This document shows, one piece after another, positions 33,031 to 44,736 of a DNA stretch of 64,000 nucleotides. The notes beneath the pieces were generated by a model. The model had not been told where the DNA came from. It did not search any database and worked only from the letters and a program-made list of their open reading frames with translations. The position numbers were made by a program, and so were the translations under genes. The first letter of the stretch is position 1, and every line of letters starts with the position of its first letter. The stretch is from Hippopus hippopus (lineage: Eukaryota; Mollusca; Bivalvia; Cardiida; Cardiidae): contig OX328102.1 of NCBI GenBank assembly GCA_946811185.2, forward strand, positions 51,809,619 to 51,873,618, in the 5' to 3' direction.

Positions 33031-33120
33031 AAATAGCCCCCCAAGGCTGGGATTGAACCCAGAATCTTCAGGTCCCAAGTCGAACGGTCGACCACATTGC
33101 TACAAAAGCTAGCTCTATAG
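33031..33120 (-). repeat. tRNA-like SINE head or tRNA pseudogene
   Basis: Minus-strand A-box-like TAGCAATGTGG (33092-33102) and a perfect B box GGTTCAATCCC (33049-33059), spaced as in a tRNA gene, with CCAGCC and GGGGGGCTAT following. A proper acceptor stem closing both ends was not found, so I call it a SINE head or tRNA-derived relic and not a functional tRNA. Confidence 0.55.
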
Positions 33121-33730
33121 CAAGACAGTATAAGTATTCCCTTATACAAACACAATTTACATCAATCTTTGGGATAGACCAGTATTCAACATATCCATGT
33201 CTGGTCATGGCATCCGACAACTGGATCTTGAGAAAATTTTGATTAGGGTTTATTTTAACACTTAAAATTGTAAATACCAAATACTCTGTGTTAATAATCC
33301 TGAAGGAAATGGTCAATTGAAAGCATTATGAGACAAAGACAAAATTCTGGTAAGCAATATATATATATTTTTTTTTTTAGTATTTTCTCCTGTTCCAATA
33401 GTGTTTTCAACTATACAAGTGAACTTCAGTTCATTTACAGGTATCATTTTATGTTGTCTGCAGATGCATTTAACTCTTTCCATACTATAGGCAACACCAG
33501 AAGCTTTTGTGGACAGTGTAGACCTCTGATCTCCACTGTTCACTGCTATATTGTAGATTATGACCGAATTGTTTCTTGATCTTGCAGAAGAAATGTATTT
33601 TTAGCCTTTGAGACAATTAATTTGTTTAGTAGTGAAAGAGTTAAAGTGCCTAAAACTTGTCATATGGGAAAGGAATGAATAATGAAATGGCAATCTTACA
33701 AAAATTAACACCCATCTAAACGTGGATTTG

Positions 33731-33868
33731 GGGTCCTGCATGGCTCACTAGTAAAGTGTAGGACTTGTTACCTGATAACCCAGACATACAGAAATAAGCT
33801 AGCTGTAGCAGTCATATGACTGAAATAATGTTGAAAGTGACAGTAATCATCATTCAATTAATCAAATG
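33731..33868 (+). repeat. Decayed SINE, same family as 44351
   Basis: Starts TTGGGGTCCTGCATGGCTCA and ends with ATGACTGAAATAATGTTGAA followed by CATTCAATTAATCAA. Both ends match the SINE at 44351-44580, but the B box and central region are deleted. Confidence 0.65.
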
Positions 33869-35514
33869 TGGATGTAACATTGGGCTGCAAGGTTAACCTT
33901 CATCTAACATTTCTGTCAGCCTCACAAAATGTAGCTGTTAAGTTTTTGAAAACCAATTGGCTGAGGTGTTTTTTTGTCTGAAACTTTGCTTTAAATCAGA
34001 TTGAAAATATTAACAGCTCAGCCTTGGGTTTGTGAGCTTACATAGATAAACAAGACATGATGACTATATCTTTCTTTTCTATAGCATTTTAAGCATTTCT
34101 AAATTCATCATTATTCATCATTATGCAAGACTCTTTTGAAAGATTGAAACTTCTGTACTCAGACATCAAGGTTTTGATTTTTACAGTAGCATTTTACAAT
34201 TCTAGCCTAAACACAACAACTTCTAAACTTTTGTATGGTTGGTATAATCATATAGACTGAACAATTCAAATCTAAAATAGTGTGCCTATAAGAATGGAAT
34301 TTTACTATGTTTGGCAGTCCGATCTTACTCTACCGGTACACTTTTTACATACTATATAGACTGTCCTCATTCTGAGGTATAAAGCATGCATTGTTTTGAA
34401 ACTAGTACGGTTTAGTTAAAAAATAAAACAATACAGGAGTCCTCTCAGGGAAAAAGAAACAGTGGTATTTTGTATGTAAGTTCTTACTGAAAGCACATTG
34501 TCCTTTCCATAACTCTAACACATATGAATCCTTTCAAGGGTTTCTCCTAATTACTACACAACTTCAAACTATTAATTTCAAAATGAAATACAAAATCTAA
34601 CTAGAAACAATAATTTGATTGTTAGGTTCAATGATTTCTTCTTTCCTTTCATGAAAATGTTCTTGGTTTCATTCTTGAACTCAAATATGTTTTGTAATAG
34701 TCTGAAAGGTGAAAACTAAGTGATGTGTTCAGTAATTTCTAAGATTTAGACCATGTGTAATTCATGAATATTGAATGTACCTTTCTTCTATAAGATAAAT
34801 GAAAATTTACCCTGTAACTTCATGAATAAACAAGTCTGGAAAATAATGATTTTACAAAAGAAAGTAAGGTCAACTCATGCACAAAATATGAAAATGATTG
34901 TAACTACCTTCAAGAATAATTTGATGGTTGACTGATTTCTGGTGTCTACATTAGTGTCAACACTGTTTCAGTCTTACAGTGACAACAATTCATCTATTTG
35001 TGTACCTTTTGGGTTTTACTAGGGCTAGGCTGGTTCTCTGCAGTGTCTTGTCTACGGACATTCTAAAAAATCCTGGCCAGCCTGGTCAATACTCATATTG
35101 ACCTGCTCTTTGCCAACCTTGCACACTATATTACTAAATCATTGCAGGGATATGTGCAAAAAATACCTGATGTATTATGAAATACTTGAAATTAATATTT
35201 AAAATGGATAAGGGTTATTCATCACATCCAATGCATTTTTGAGTTAATCCATTTTCATGGTCTAAAGAAAAGAATTAAAATCATCACTCATCACCTGGCA
35301 GAACATAGTCCTTTTTTTTATATGTGTGAATCCAAGCCCTTGGTGAAGGTACTTTAGCAGCCAGAATGGATCAAGATCACACTCAGTGTGACAAGTTGCC
35401 ATGCAGAGTAAAAAATGACCTTAACATAACTAAAATGAAACTTTCAAGTCGAATTTACAAATCCAATTATTGCTATTTTGAAGTTATTCTTTGGGGAAAA
35501 ATACTTTCTTAACA
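33869..35514. other. Single-copy-like AT-rich region, no gene seen
   Basis: No open frame of note and no recognised repeat. A short GC-richer patch lies at 35020-35110. Confidence 0.5.
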
Positions 35515-35625
35515 GGCAGTATGGATCAAAGATCAGACTGCACTTTCTGTGCACTCTGATCTTAATCAATACTCTCTGCAAAAGGTCCTTGAGTAGCACT
35601 TAGCAACCTAAGGGTTAATAGCATT
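35515..35625 (+). repeat. Dispersed hairpin repeat, copy 1
   Basis: Contains GATCAGACTGCACTTTCTGT and GCACTCTGATC (an imperfect stem-loop) followed by GCAAAAGGTCCTTGAGTAGC and a TAGCAACCTAA segment. The same order of motifs recurs at 44975-45072. Confidence 0.75.
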
Positions 35626-35900
35626 GGGTCACTCTATAAAAGTTTAAAGACTATAGGCATACCTTCATGCTAAGCTTTGAATTACATAAAACACAGTCAC
35701 CGTCTTAAATATGGGTTGAGCAGCAGTTCATAATAAGAATTTATAAGTAAAAATAGTTATATAACTTGCTCTGTACATGCACTTCTAATTCACAGGATCA
35801 AAAATATATCAAAGATTTCAAATCTATATGTCTAAATAGAAAGACGCATAGATGCATTCCTGTGGATCCTTTATCATAAATTTATCTGAAAATTCAGCAT

Positions 35901-36090
35901 TTTTTTTTTTTTTTTTTTTTTTACTGAAATGTCACAAAATAAAATTTTATCGAGGAAAAACTGCTTAATCTCCTTGTTCATTTTGGCAGCGGACGACACA
36001 AGTTGTGAATGAAGGTTTTTGAATGAAAACGAGGGCAGTGTAAACAATGTTAATACGCTACTGTGCATTTTGAAAAAAAAAAAAAAAAAA
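35901..36090. repeat. poly(T) and poly(A) pair
   Basis: A ~32-bp poly(T) at 35901-35932 and a ~18-bp poly(A) at 36072-36090 bracket ~140 bp. No target duplication was recognised around them. Confidence 0.6.
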
Positions 36091-36294
36091 ACTTTGTTTC
36101 AGTATTTTAGATTGACAATTCTTTTAGTTTTGGCGAAATTTCGATAAAGAAATCAAACTTAATTTGTATGGTTTGTTCAGGGTCAGAGTTGATCTGATTT
36201 GTAGATCTGCGCTGTTCGTCCTAATTATCAGCCATGCAAAAACTGAAAGTAAGCATGCATGATGTATTTGGTTCCGGTCAAAACGATCACAGTA

Positions 36295-36320
36295 AGCGGA
36301 TTTGCTATAGCAAATCCGCT
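36295..36320. repeat. Perfect 26-bp palindrome
   Basis: AGCGGATTTGCTA followed immediately by its reverse complement TAGCAAATCCGCT, with no loop. It lies just at the 5' edge of the LINE RT fragment. Confidence 0.9.
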
Positions 36321-37054
36321 AAAAAGTACCAAAGAAATTTTATGTCCGCTATACACAAGTTATTAAATGCTGTGCTAGATTCTGGCTATATTCCAAGGTC
36401 ATGGCTACAAGGAGTTATTATCCCTGTTTTCAAAAATAAGGGTAGCCCGACAGAACCTTGTGAATATAGACCTATCACTAGGCAAACTTTTTACTTCCGT
36501 GCTCAACCAAAGATTAACAAGCTACCTCGAAGACATCCAAGGCGAGGCTACTCTACTTCCGATCATCTTTTTACACTAAATCCCATTATAGATATTCTAA
36601 GAAAAAGAAAACACATCAAGCAGACTTACATTGATCAGTACAAACAAACCTGGGCATCACAACTCAGAGAATCAGAGAAAGTTAGAACCTACAATAACTT
36701 AAAGAACTCGCATGAACTTGAATCTATTTCAAACTTTTGAACAATCATGACGCCCTCACTTTGTTTAAATTTAGGACTGCCAACTTTAAGCTACCCCTGG
36801 AAACTGGACGCTATGAATCGATCCCTTACGAAGATAGAACCTGCCGATTATGCACCGAAGATAGTGTAGGATCAGAAGCGCACTACATGTTTGAATGCAG
36901 CTCCCTATCTGCAGAAGGAGCATTTTTCCCTGCCGTTCTCGGTTTAACCGAAGTTCACAGAATTGAAGTCAAATATTTCTTGGCTATTAACAACACAGAT
37001 GCACTAACACATCTGTGCAAATTTCTGAGAGCTATAATGTCTAAATTTAATTAA
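36321..37054 (+). pseudogene. LINE reverse transcriptase, internally deleted
   Basis: The first segment has the N-terminal RT blocks: LLNAVLDSGYIPRSWLQGVI, then IPVFKNKGS and YRPIT (36355-36482). After a frame disturbance comes GYSTSDHLFTLNPIIDILRK. The catalytic blocks (Y-x-D-D) are missing; the frame jumps to pre-knuckle sequence (YKQTWASQLRESEKVRTYNN). A second frame from 36737 contains LFKFRTANFKLPLETGRYES and the C-x2-C-x8-H-x4-C knuckle in RTCRLCTEDSVGSEAHYMF followed by EC, ending with a stop at 37054. It is a non-LTR polyprotein that lost its RT palm and carries frameshifts, so it cannot be active. Confidence 0.85.
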
Positions 37055-37742
37055 ATTGTTTAAAAAATGTCACCAGACAACCATTTTCCTTTCCTGTGCG
37101 ATCTAATTTAACGTTTGCCATTTTATAAAATGAGGGCTAGCAACTCGGAAGAGTGAACTCAGGAGGACTGGATCGTTTTCATTTTTTTTTTTTCCTTTAC
37201 TTTTATTGACCTTTCTTAGCTGCGAAAATCGTATATAGGTGTGTTTCCGACTCTCTCTTTATCTCTGTATTATCATGATCCACTCATATACCAGTGTTCT
37301 GGAAAAATAGCTTCTACAGACAGTATAGACAGAGAACAGGAGCGTGTGTGCACCCTTTTGCTCTCCACTATGTTAAATCAATCCATTGCTCCAATCATGA
37401 ACTATCGTTCATAACTTGCTAACTTATGCAGACAGTGCGGACCGAGGCCAGACTGAACAGCTCTCTGGTCCGGTATTAATAGTCCTATTATCCTTTCTTT
37501 TAACCCTGTACCATACGATCCCAGTTTTTAAACGACAATGAGCGTGTGTTAAATGATTTAGAAGTCTTGACTAATAAGATATCTTGGACAAAATTTGTAA
37601 ATTAAAGGTATTTTAGAAAGTACTGGCTTTTATACAATGTACAGTTAAATCAAGGTGTCGATATATATTTAAATAGTATTTAGATATTTTTTTTGGGGGG
37701 GGGGATTTAGAACAGCCCTTAGTCGTTTCCGTGTAATACAAA
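37055..37742. other. Intergenic-like region, no gene seen
   Basis: No supported frame. T-rich run near 37180-37193 and a G-rich run (GGGGGGGGGG) at ~37695. Confidence 0.5.
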
Positions 37743-38583
37743 CTATGCAATACATTAGAAGATGAAATGCACTTTTTTCTGGAATGGCCAATGTTTTCAA
37801 ACATTAGAAAATATATATATTAAAAAATACTACTGGGTGAGAGTCCAAGTATGGCTAAATTCATTGAATTGATGAAAAGTGAAAACAAACAGACTATTAG
37901 AAATTTATCAATTTTTATCTAATAAAGGATATATAGAAAGAGATAGACAGAACTATTGTTTTTAATGTTGCATTTCTTTTATTCTCATCTCAAAAACTAA
38001 AAATTAATTATTCAATTACTCAATAGGTCAATAGTTCCAATAGGTAAAAAATTTCTGTGCTGTGATTTTATAAATTAACCTCAACTCATTCAGTGCCATA
38101 GGTGAAATCAATGGCTTCTGTGGCTGATACTCTCTGATCTAGAGTCAGTGTCATCCTCTTTTTTAGTCAAACCTGTAGGCTTAAAATAATTTCTAGATAA
38201 AGTGGGTTGTATTTACAGTCTTTGAAAGAGATAAAGTTTATACAGTAACTTGGCAGCGAAAACCAAATAAAAACACTCCAAAATAGGTCAAATGTATATT
38301 ATTTTTCCTTTAAAGTTAAAGCAAAATTGAATATGCATTTCATAAATGATGATTCAAGTGTTTTGTCAAAGTAAAAAGAAAACTTGAGAAATAACATAGA
38401 TTCAGATCAACAAGATATGGCTGATCTGAAATCTATGTGTTCTTCTAGTTTTTTATTTAAAAAAAAAAAATAAAAATAAATAAATAAATAAATATATACA
38501 AACAGGATAACTTTTATATACACTTTAGAGACATTACCTCCATTCATTTTCATCCAAATGATCCATTGACTGTCATTGTTGAT

Positions 38584-38636
<53 letters not shown>

Positions 38637-39404
38637 TCGATAACTATATTTGGTATGATAGGCATTCTGCCTTTTTCTCCTGAATAAAATATTCCTTTAT
38701 ATCATCCCATACTTTCTCATTTATTATAGTACTAACATATCAATTATACATAAATGAATAATAAAGATCAAACTCCAAGTGTCATTTTGAAAAAAATATT
38801 TTAATCCCCATTTGTAAACATGGGTAATGGTTATACAATTGAGAATAAAACAATATGGAGTGAATACACTGTTTTTTTGGTAAGTGGCGGTCAATGGACG
38901 TCAGATGTAAACAAGACTGAGGAAAAAAACTAGAGGCCCTTCAGAGCCTGAAATCGCTCAAATAGCAGATTTTGCTTTTTTGCTCGCATACATTATGAAT
39001 TCATGAAAAAGGAAAAACAAAAATAAGAAATGGGCTTGAACCCACTAAGACAGCATAAAGAAGGCATGGTGAATTGAACAAATAGTAAAAAAAATTGAAG
39101 TACAATTTCTCAAAACCAATGATAGGGTTTCCATATGCATTGAATTTAACAATCCTAGCAAATTTCAAAAAATGTGACTAATAATGTGGACTTTGTTTAG
39201 TAAACAATAACAAGTCAACAAATGGCTGCTTTTCCTAAACTGATTTTCTTTACTTTAAATAGAGTTCAATTGCTTGATGAACCAAACAATCTGAGGAAGT
39301 TTCGAAAGAATTAAATGAAAAAATATGGACTTCATTACCCAAACAAGAAATGAGAATTTTCAGATTTAGATAACTACTTTTCCCATACTGACAGTCAGAT
39401 CTTT
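37743..39404 (+). repeat. Dispersed ~1.6 kb block, copy 2
   Basis: Aligns with 93-1676. It includes the same truncated LINE tail (37744-37930: NTLEDEMHFFLEWPMF, then shifted by small indels), the same unique body, and the same transition into minus-oriented A satellite. A (GT)n/(AT)n tract at 38587-38637 replaces a short ATATAT sequence in copy 1, and AAAT repeats at 38458-38492 are expanded. Confidence 0.85.
38587..38637. repeat. (GT)n(AT)n microsatellite
   Basis: About 20 GT units followed by ATATATATATAT, present only in copy 2 of the dispersed block. Confidence 0.95.
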
Positions 39405-40105
39405 TTTTGTTAATCACTACGGTTCAAGCTGTTTATGATACAAAGCCACTGTGCAAGTTTAATGAAAATCTGACCACAAATGCAGACTTTATCTCGTAAA
39501 CAAGAAATGGAAATTTTCAACTTCAAATGGCTCCTTTTTTCCATACTGTTTGTTGGATTTTTTGAAAATGGATAGAATTCAAGCAGTTGATGATACAAAG
39601 CAACTGCACAAGTTTCACTAAATCTGACTATAAATAAGGACTTAATGGCGTAAAGAAGAAATGGAAATTTGCAACTTCAAATGGCTACTTTTCCCGTACT
39701 GTTCTTTGGATTTTTTTTCAAAATCAATAGAGTTTAAGCTGATGATGGTATAAAGCAACTGTACAAGATTCATGAAAATCTGACCACAAACGGAGACTTA
39801 TCGCCTAAAAAAAATGGAAATTTGCAACTTCAAATCTCTACTTTTCCAATACCTTTTGTTGGACATTTTTTTTTAAAGTCAATAGGGTTTGAGCTGTTGA
39901 TGATACAAAGCAATTGTGCAAGTTTCACAAAAATCTGATGCCAAATGCAGACTTTATCGCGTAAACGAGAAATGAAAGTTTTCAACTTTAAATGGCTACT
40001 TTTCCCATACTGTTTGTTTGCTTTTATTTCAAAATCAATAGGCTTCAAGCTATTGATGAGATAAAAAAAAAACAAGGAATGGAAATTTGGAACTTAAAAC
40101 GGCAT
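39405..40105 (-). repeat. Satellite A array, minus orientation
   Basis: About 4.5 A monomers reading on the minus strand, following the dispersed block just as at 1708. The final monomer is cut at GGAATGGAAATTTGGAACTT. Confidence 0.9.
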
Positions 40106-40880
40106 TACATGAAACTAGCGAGAGTGGATGAGATAAGAAAAGTAATTTTTTTGACAAGATGGCCGAAAGAAGGTTTAGTAATGATATCGAAATGAAAATG
40201 GAAGAAAAACATGATGGATCTAGAACCTTTACTTGACTTTTCTGTTCCCACGAACAATCGATATGAGAGGCGGGAAAAGCACAAAGAAGAAAACAGATGG
40301 AAAACACAGGTACGAAATCGAAAGAAATTGGGGGGGTCAGTCCGTAATAAGAACAATGAAGAATTTACCTAGATGAGTCTGTACTCTGTAGGCATACAGA
40401 ATCACTCATAGCAGGATAGTCAAACATCTGTCATTGTTGATATTGGAAAAACCCAGGGGTCATGAGACATAAAGTCATCATCTATTAATAGGACACTACT
40501 GGAAACTAGCACAAATAAAGACGACAGTGCTGACTTACCTTATGGACACTCAGCTCCGAAGGAGAGAGAATATGTGAACTGTGTTAAATCCAGATCTAGA
40601 AGCCACACAAAATTTCGGAACATGATGAATAAACACAGCATTCCGAACAATCAAAATCGACAAGGTTCACCACAATGAGGAAACACGGGGCAAATCATAC
40701 GTCGGTAGAAGGTGTTTCCACTACGTCGTCAGAAGGTGTGTCGCGAACTAGCCAATCAGGAACCATGGATGAAGACAAAAGTGAAGGACAGGCAAAATGT
40801 AAATAGGACAGATCTGTGAGGAGAATTAGTGATATAATTGTGTGTACAGGGTTTGATTGGCAAGAGATACTTGAATTATT
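40106..40880 (+). other. Coding-like, moderately GC-richer stretch
   Basis: Base composition is less AT-rich than its surroundings and has several short + frames with hydrophilic, serine/lysine-rich peptides. Examples are MAERRFSNDIEMKMEEKHDG near 40158 and MRKHGANHTSVEGVSTTSSE near 40672, the latter with an internal TSVEGVSTTSSEGVS near-repeat. None exceeds about 45 codons. It may be exon or element debris; no family is recognised. Confidence 0.25.
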
Positions 40881-40882
40881 AA

Positions 40883-41147
40883 GCTAGACTTACCTTCGTA
40901 GAAGTAAGGCAAAGGTTGATCATAATTTCATCCGACACAAAACTCCCTTATTGGCCCCACAGATTATGACGCAGCGTCAGCAATCCAGGTGGTCATATTT
41001 TAGAGTACTTATGGCGCAGTAGTTGCATAATTTTGTAAGGAATCGTTGGAAGGGTGGTTGAGGGTGGGCTTGTGAGCCCTAAGGGAGTTTTGTGTCGGAT
41101 GAAATTATGATCACTCTTCGCCTTACTTCTACGAAGGTAAGTCCAGC
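40883..41147. mobile_element. 265-bp MITE with ~75-bp TIRs, TTAA site
   Basis: Left terminus GCTAGACTTACCTTCGTAGA; right terminus complementary (TCTACGAAGGTAAGTCCAGC). TTAA flanks both ends (40879-40882 and 41148-41151). Inverted repeats continue inward through AATTTCATCCGACACAAAAC and TCCCTTA. The short middle (40965-41065) has no open frame. The TTAA target suggests a piggyBac-type element. It differs in sequence from the 13207 MITE. Confidence 0.85.
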
Positions 41148-41157
41148 TTAATCATTC

Positions 41158-41197
41158 AATTTCATTCAACACATAAACTCCCTTATGGGCTCCACAG
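41158..41197 (+). repeat. Partial copy of MITE inner TIR
   Basis: AATTTCATTCAACACATAAA followed by CTCCCTTATGGGCTCCACAG, a diverged direct copy of 40926-40965, just outside the MITE's right TTAA. This suggests a nested or rearranged second insertion. Confidence 0.7.
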
Positions 41198-41782
41198 ATT
41201 TTTTAGAGTTGATTACTTACAAAATGGGCTAGTAAAGCATAGAGAGAGGTGCTGACTTTCATTGACAGCAATTTTGGAATTCTACTATTCCAAAAGGAAT
41301 TTGCGTGTCATATCTGCTCTGCTGTGAAGTATAGTATTAAGCAGGCTTGTGAGCATTACTCCGGTCAGCTGATAATATGACCTCTCTCAAACGCCCTCCC
41401 TCACGATGAATTTGTAACAAGGACGCCGATCTAATCCTATGCGGCTTGGAATTTTCACAGTTTTAATAAGTAATTTATTACTATTTACAAGTATTTGTAC
41501 TTTCCCATTATATTGATTATTGTAACAATACAAGATTTATCGTTTCCTCATACCGATGTACAGTCGGGAATCTATTGCATACGTCCATATTGCAGTGAAC
41601 TAGGCAGAGAAAGAGTTTCTTCATTGAGTACATCTTACAAAACCGGCTGATAATTTTGTTTCGTGTATGTTAACATTCTTGTTTATCCATGTGCTGATTA
41701 GCCTGATATTCAACGATTGTTTTTGCTTAAATTTTGGTAATGGCCGTTTTTTTTTTTAAAGAACCAATAATCCATTATAAAG
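41198..41782. other. Unique region, no gene seen
   Basis: No supported coding frame or repeat. Confidence 0.5.
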
Positions 41783-42034
41783 TTAATATTTTTCTCCCAG
41801 ATTTTTATACATTTGACTACACCATGTGAATAGAAATGCATCACAAGCCGCTGCTTCTGGTTTAGAATATTTAGAACCATATAAAAGAAGTTTGGCATTC
41901 AAACGTGATGCAACCAATTCTGTGTGCATATCTGGCTGTAAATACTTTCGTGATGCATGAAAACATTTGCATCTAGAATATCCTTCTAGAATATCATTTC
42001 CACTTCTACAGAGTTTTTTATGCCTGTTTATTTC
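41783..42034 (-). pseudogene. Unrecognised 83-codon coding-like fragment
   Basis: On the minus strand an open frame runs from an upstream stop (codon before 42034) to TAA at 41783-41785. The peptide has balanced composition with seven Cys: it starts EINRHKKLCRSGNDILEG, continues YSRCKCFHASRKYLQPDM and HTELVASRLNAKLLLYGSKY, and ends with ACDAFLFTWCSQMYKNLGEK. It is unlike the lysine/isoleucine/phenylalanine-rich nonsense typical of this AT-rich DNA, and it reads better than the 62-codon overlapping minus frame at 41710-41898. I do not recognise the family. The left border of the large inverted repeat (42012) falls inside it, so the right part may be shared element sequence. Possibly an exon or a transposon gene fragment. 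Confidence 0.35.
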
Positions 42035-43025
42035 TCACTTTGGCTATACGATATTCCGATATGTGTATATGCCGTTCAATGCACGGAATCATAGTGTCTC
42101 TTCCCACCATGATTCATAAACAACTTGTATCGTTCGTATGTTGTCGTATGTAGACTTTTCTCATGTTCCTATTGAAGACGTGATCCTAGATTTCAAATCT
42201 TCTCTTATATTAATTTCTTTGAATTTTGATGTTCCTTTGATCAAAATCGCCTTGTTTCCAGTATTATTTAATCACATGTCCCATACATTTAAGTGCAGTA
42301 GCGGTATGGATTGTAATACTAATATGTGCTGGATTTAGCTTTACTTTCTTGTACCTTTGTTGTCAAGTCAACATTCCGATTGTACTCTAGGACTGGAGGT
42401 ACGTTCAATTAACTGTAAGAAATGCTATGATATGGCTATAATCGGCATGTTTCCCTCCCGCTGGCTTAAAACTGTGTTGGATATCGCACATCGGATTAAT
42501 GAACCTTTAATTTCCTGGATTTACGGAAACGTACTGTTCTCCGTATCTTCATGTCATAAAGCTGTAATATTCTTACACCTAAATCGCTACTGGATGCACT
42601 GTTCCTTTTACATTACGTAAGCAAGTCTTATGGCTATTACCAATGGAATTCACGCTCGCATGACTGTGTGACCCTAGATAAACGAGTTCATACAAGTTTC
42701 ATGGTTCAGATTCCAAGACTGCATGAAGAGCCCATAACTAATGCCGTTTAATTAGTATTTATGTCCTCTGAAATGATTCTGAAATATTTACAAACCTCAT
42801 ATCTCGATCGAGTAATTAATAATCACCTGAAAGGTCAACAGAAGCTAACCAGCAATCCTTCCTCAATACAGTAAGTGCTGAGTGCAGTGATTTTGTCTTA
42901 AAAATGACTTTCGTCAATGTAAAGCGAGTTAAAGAATTTCAGATGTTTAAATAAGTCCTATTGTATTTTCCATACTTCCTTGAGCTGAAATTATTTGATA
43001 TGCATGCATTGTTGGTATCTATGTT
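42012..43025 (+). repeat. ~1.0-kb inverted repeat, left arm
   Basis: Matches the reverse complement of 51842-52967 from AGTTTTTTATGCCTGTTTAT to GCATTGTTGGTATCTATG, with scattered substitutions, roughly 90% or more identity by eye. An open frame at 42357-42620 is shared with the other arm (52348-52620), but the differences include many amino-acid changes, so it is not evidently a gene. Confidence 0.88.
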
Positions 43026-44220
43026 GTTAAGGATTCATTTTCCCTCATGTAACGATGAAGCCGTTTTACCACCCTGGAATTTCCAAGTCGAACTTATATT
43101 TGATATTCGGACTTAATCTGTATTTATCCCCGGTTTCGCTCTTATTGTTGTATTGAGGGTTGTAGTTGTTCCAGCGTGGATTATTTTTGTCATCAGGGCG
43201 TGGGAAAAGGTTGACTCTGATTCCTACTGTAGTAATGATGGTCGTTGTTGCTGTTATTTCCCTCCTCCCCTTTTCGCTGTGAATTTTTTTTTTTTTTTCT
43301 TAAGTGAGGAAAGTCTTTGTTTACTTGAGACAATTTATCTCAGGCAGTACTTCTAAAAAAGAAATGTTGAATTAAAAGACGTTTACATGGGAAAGAGATA
43401 TTTGCGCACATTTCCTCAACTCATTGGATTGTGCGACACACTATAGAAATGCCAGCGAGATGTCTTATGTATGTTTTTTTTTTTTTATATAGGGATGTTT
43501 AATGTCGGCAAAAATGCCATCTACTATCGAGACTTGTCAGTTTCGACACTCTTTTGTCGTTTAAATGTAAATTGAAGTGCGTTTAATTTATCCTGCTTTA
43601 CTTTACCCTACAAAACAGAGCTACCTTTTGTAGTTAGATCCGTCTATACATCTTTTTTGTCAATGTCGAAGCTGTTGTTTGAAAAGTCATAAATGCGCAG
43701 CCATTTCTTTTCGAGTTTTTCCCATATTGGGCCTCTGCTTATTTCGCCTCAATAAAGCGTAGATCTCTAGTATCTCCATGGCCAGAATCACTGCTAAGGT
43801 CATGACACTGTAAGAGAGTCATTAATTTCCCGTGGTCGCTTTATCCCACCTTTTCCAGGTATTGTCTGTGATACTTTCACAGATAAGATATCTTTCTTCA
43901 TGTTAATTATAGAATAGTTTAATGTGTATTGTGATTTTTGACACATTCCGTTTCTTGTTTTTTGGTTTTGAAGGACTAAACGACAGTAACTGCTACAAAT
44001 CTTTAACTGAAGCCGATTGCTTACCTAATAACCAAATTCTTACAGTAGCACTGGTATACAATGTTACCACGTGCATCGGAATTACACATTAGTATTCAGC
44101 AGCGACATAAGTCATATTTTTACTCTCAGACAACTTTCAACGATAAGAGAAAGTCCAGACTGACAAATTCTAATTAGTAAATTTAATTATCGTGTAAGTA
44201 TTGTTAGATTTCTGTGAAGT
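43026..44220. other. Interior of IR segment, no gene seen
   Basis: Slightly less AT-rich than average; no domain-bearing frame. Poly(T) runs at 43288-43300 and 43476-43487. Confidence 0.5.
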
Positions 44221-44223
44221 ATG

Positions 44224-44690
44224 CAAAGTCTGAAAGTGGAAAGTGTGCTTAACTGGAAACCAAGATGTTCTACTTGAAAAATCTATTATCGTAGTATATT
44301 AAGTCCCTCCACTACTGTTTATCACTCTCATTAGATTATCTTTCCAATACTGGGGTCCTGCGTGGTTCAGTTGTAAAGTGCAGGGCTTGTGACCTGGAGG
44401 CCTTTGGTTCGACTCTCATTGGATCCGCCTGGATTTTCGTGGAAGTGTCCTTGGGCAAGACTCTTCAGAGCCCAAGCCTAGTACTGGTGAAACCCAGGAA
44501 ATACATGAATATGTGAGTTGTCCCTCTGATATGACTGAAACCATGTTAAAAGCGGCGTAAAACACCATTCAATCAATTAGTCTTTCCAGTACTGTTTTAA
44601 TTCTATTAAGTCGACACCCTGTTGAAGGTAGGCAGTGCATTTAACCCTTTTACACACAATCCTTATTTTTAACAATCCTGTAAGAGAGGG
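44224..44690 (+). repeat. Local repeat R, copy 1 (split by SINE)
   Basis: AAAGTGTGCTTAACTGGAAA through GTAGTATATTAAG, GATTATCTTTCCA and GGTAGGCAGTG matches 45215-45440 directly. The SINE at 44351-44580 interrupts it exactly where copy 2 is continuous. Confidence 0.85.
44351..44580 (+). mobile_element. tRNA-derived SINE, 230 bp
   Basis: Begins TGGGGTCCTGCGTGGTTCAG with an A-box-like segment (TGGTTCAGTTG) and B box GGTTCGACTC at 44406-44415. It ends with ATGACTGAAACCATGTTAAA, GCGGCGTAAAACACC and a CAATCAAT tail. A 12-bp target duplication TCTTTCCARTAC flanks it (44339-44350 and 44581-44592), consistent with LINE-driven retrotransposition. The uninterrupted site is present in repeat copy 2 near 45325-45340. 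Confidence 0.9.
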
Positions 44691-44736
44691 CTTCCAAAAA
44701 CATTGTGGCTAAAGGAGAAAATGCTGGTTCCAATCA

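Noticed and set aside
33031..33120. Functional tRNA gene on the minus strand
   Set aside because: A and B boxes are good, but I could not form a closed acceptor stem, and a SINE head explains it better.
42357..42620. ORF shared by both arms of the large inverted repeat (also 52348-52620)
   Set aside because: Differences between the arms are mostly amino-acid-changing and no domain is recognised, so the shared frame most likely reflects nucleotide identity.
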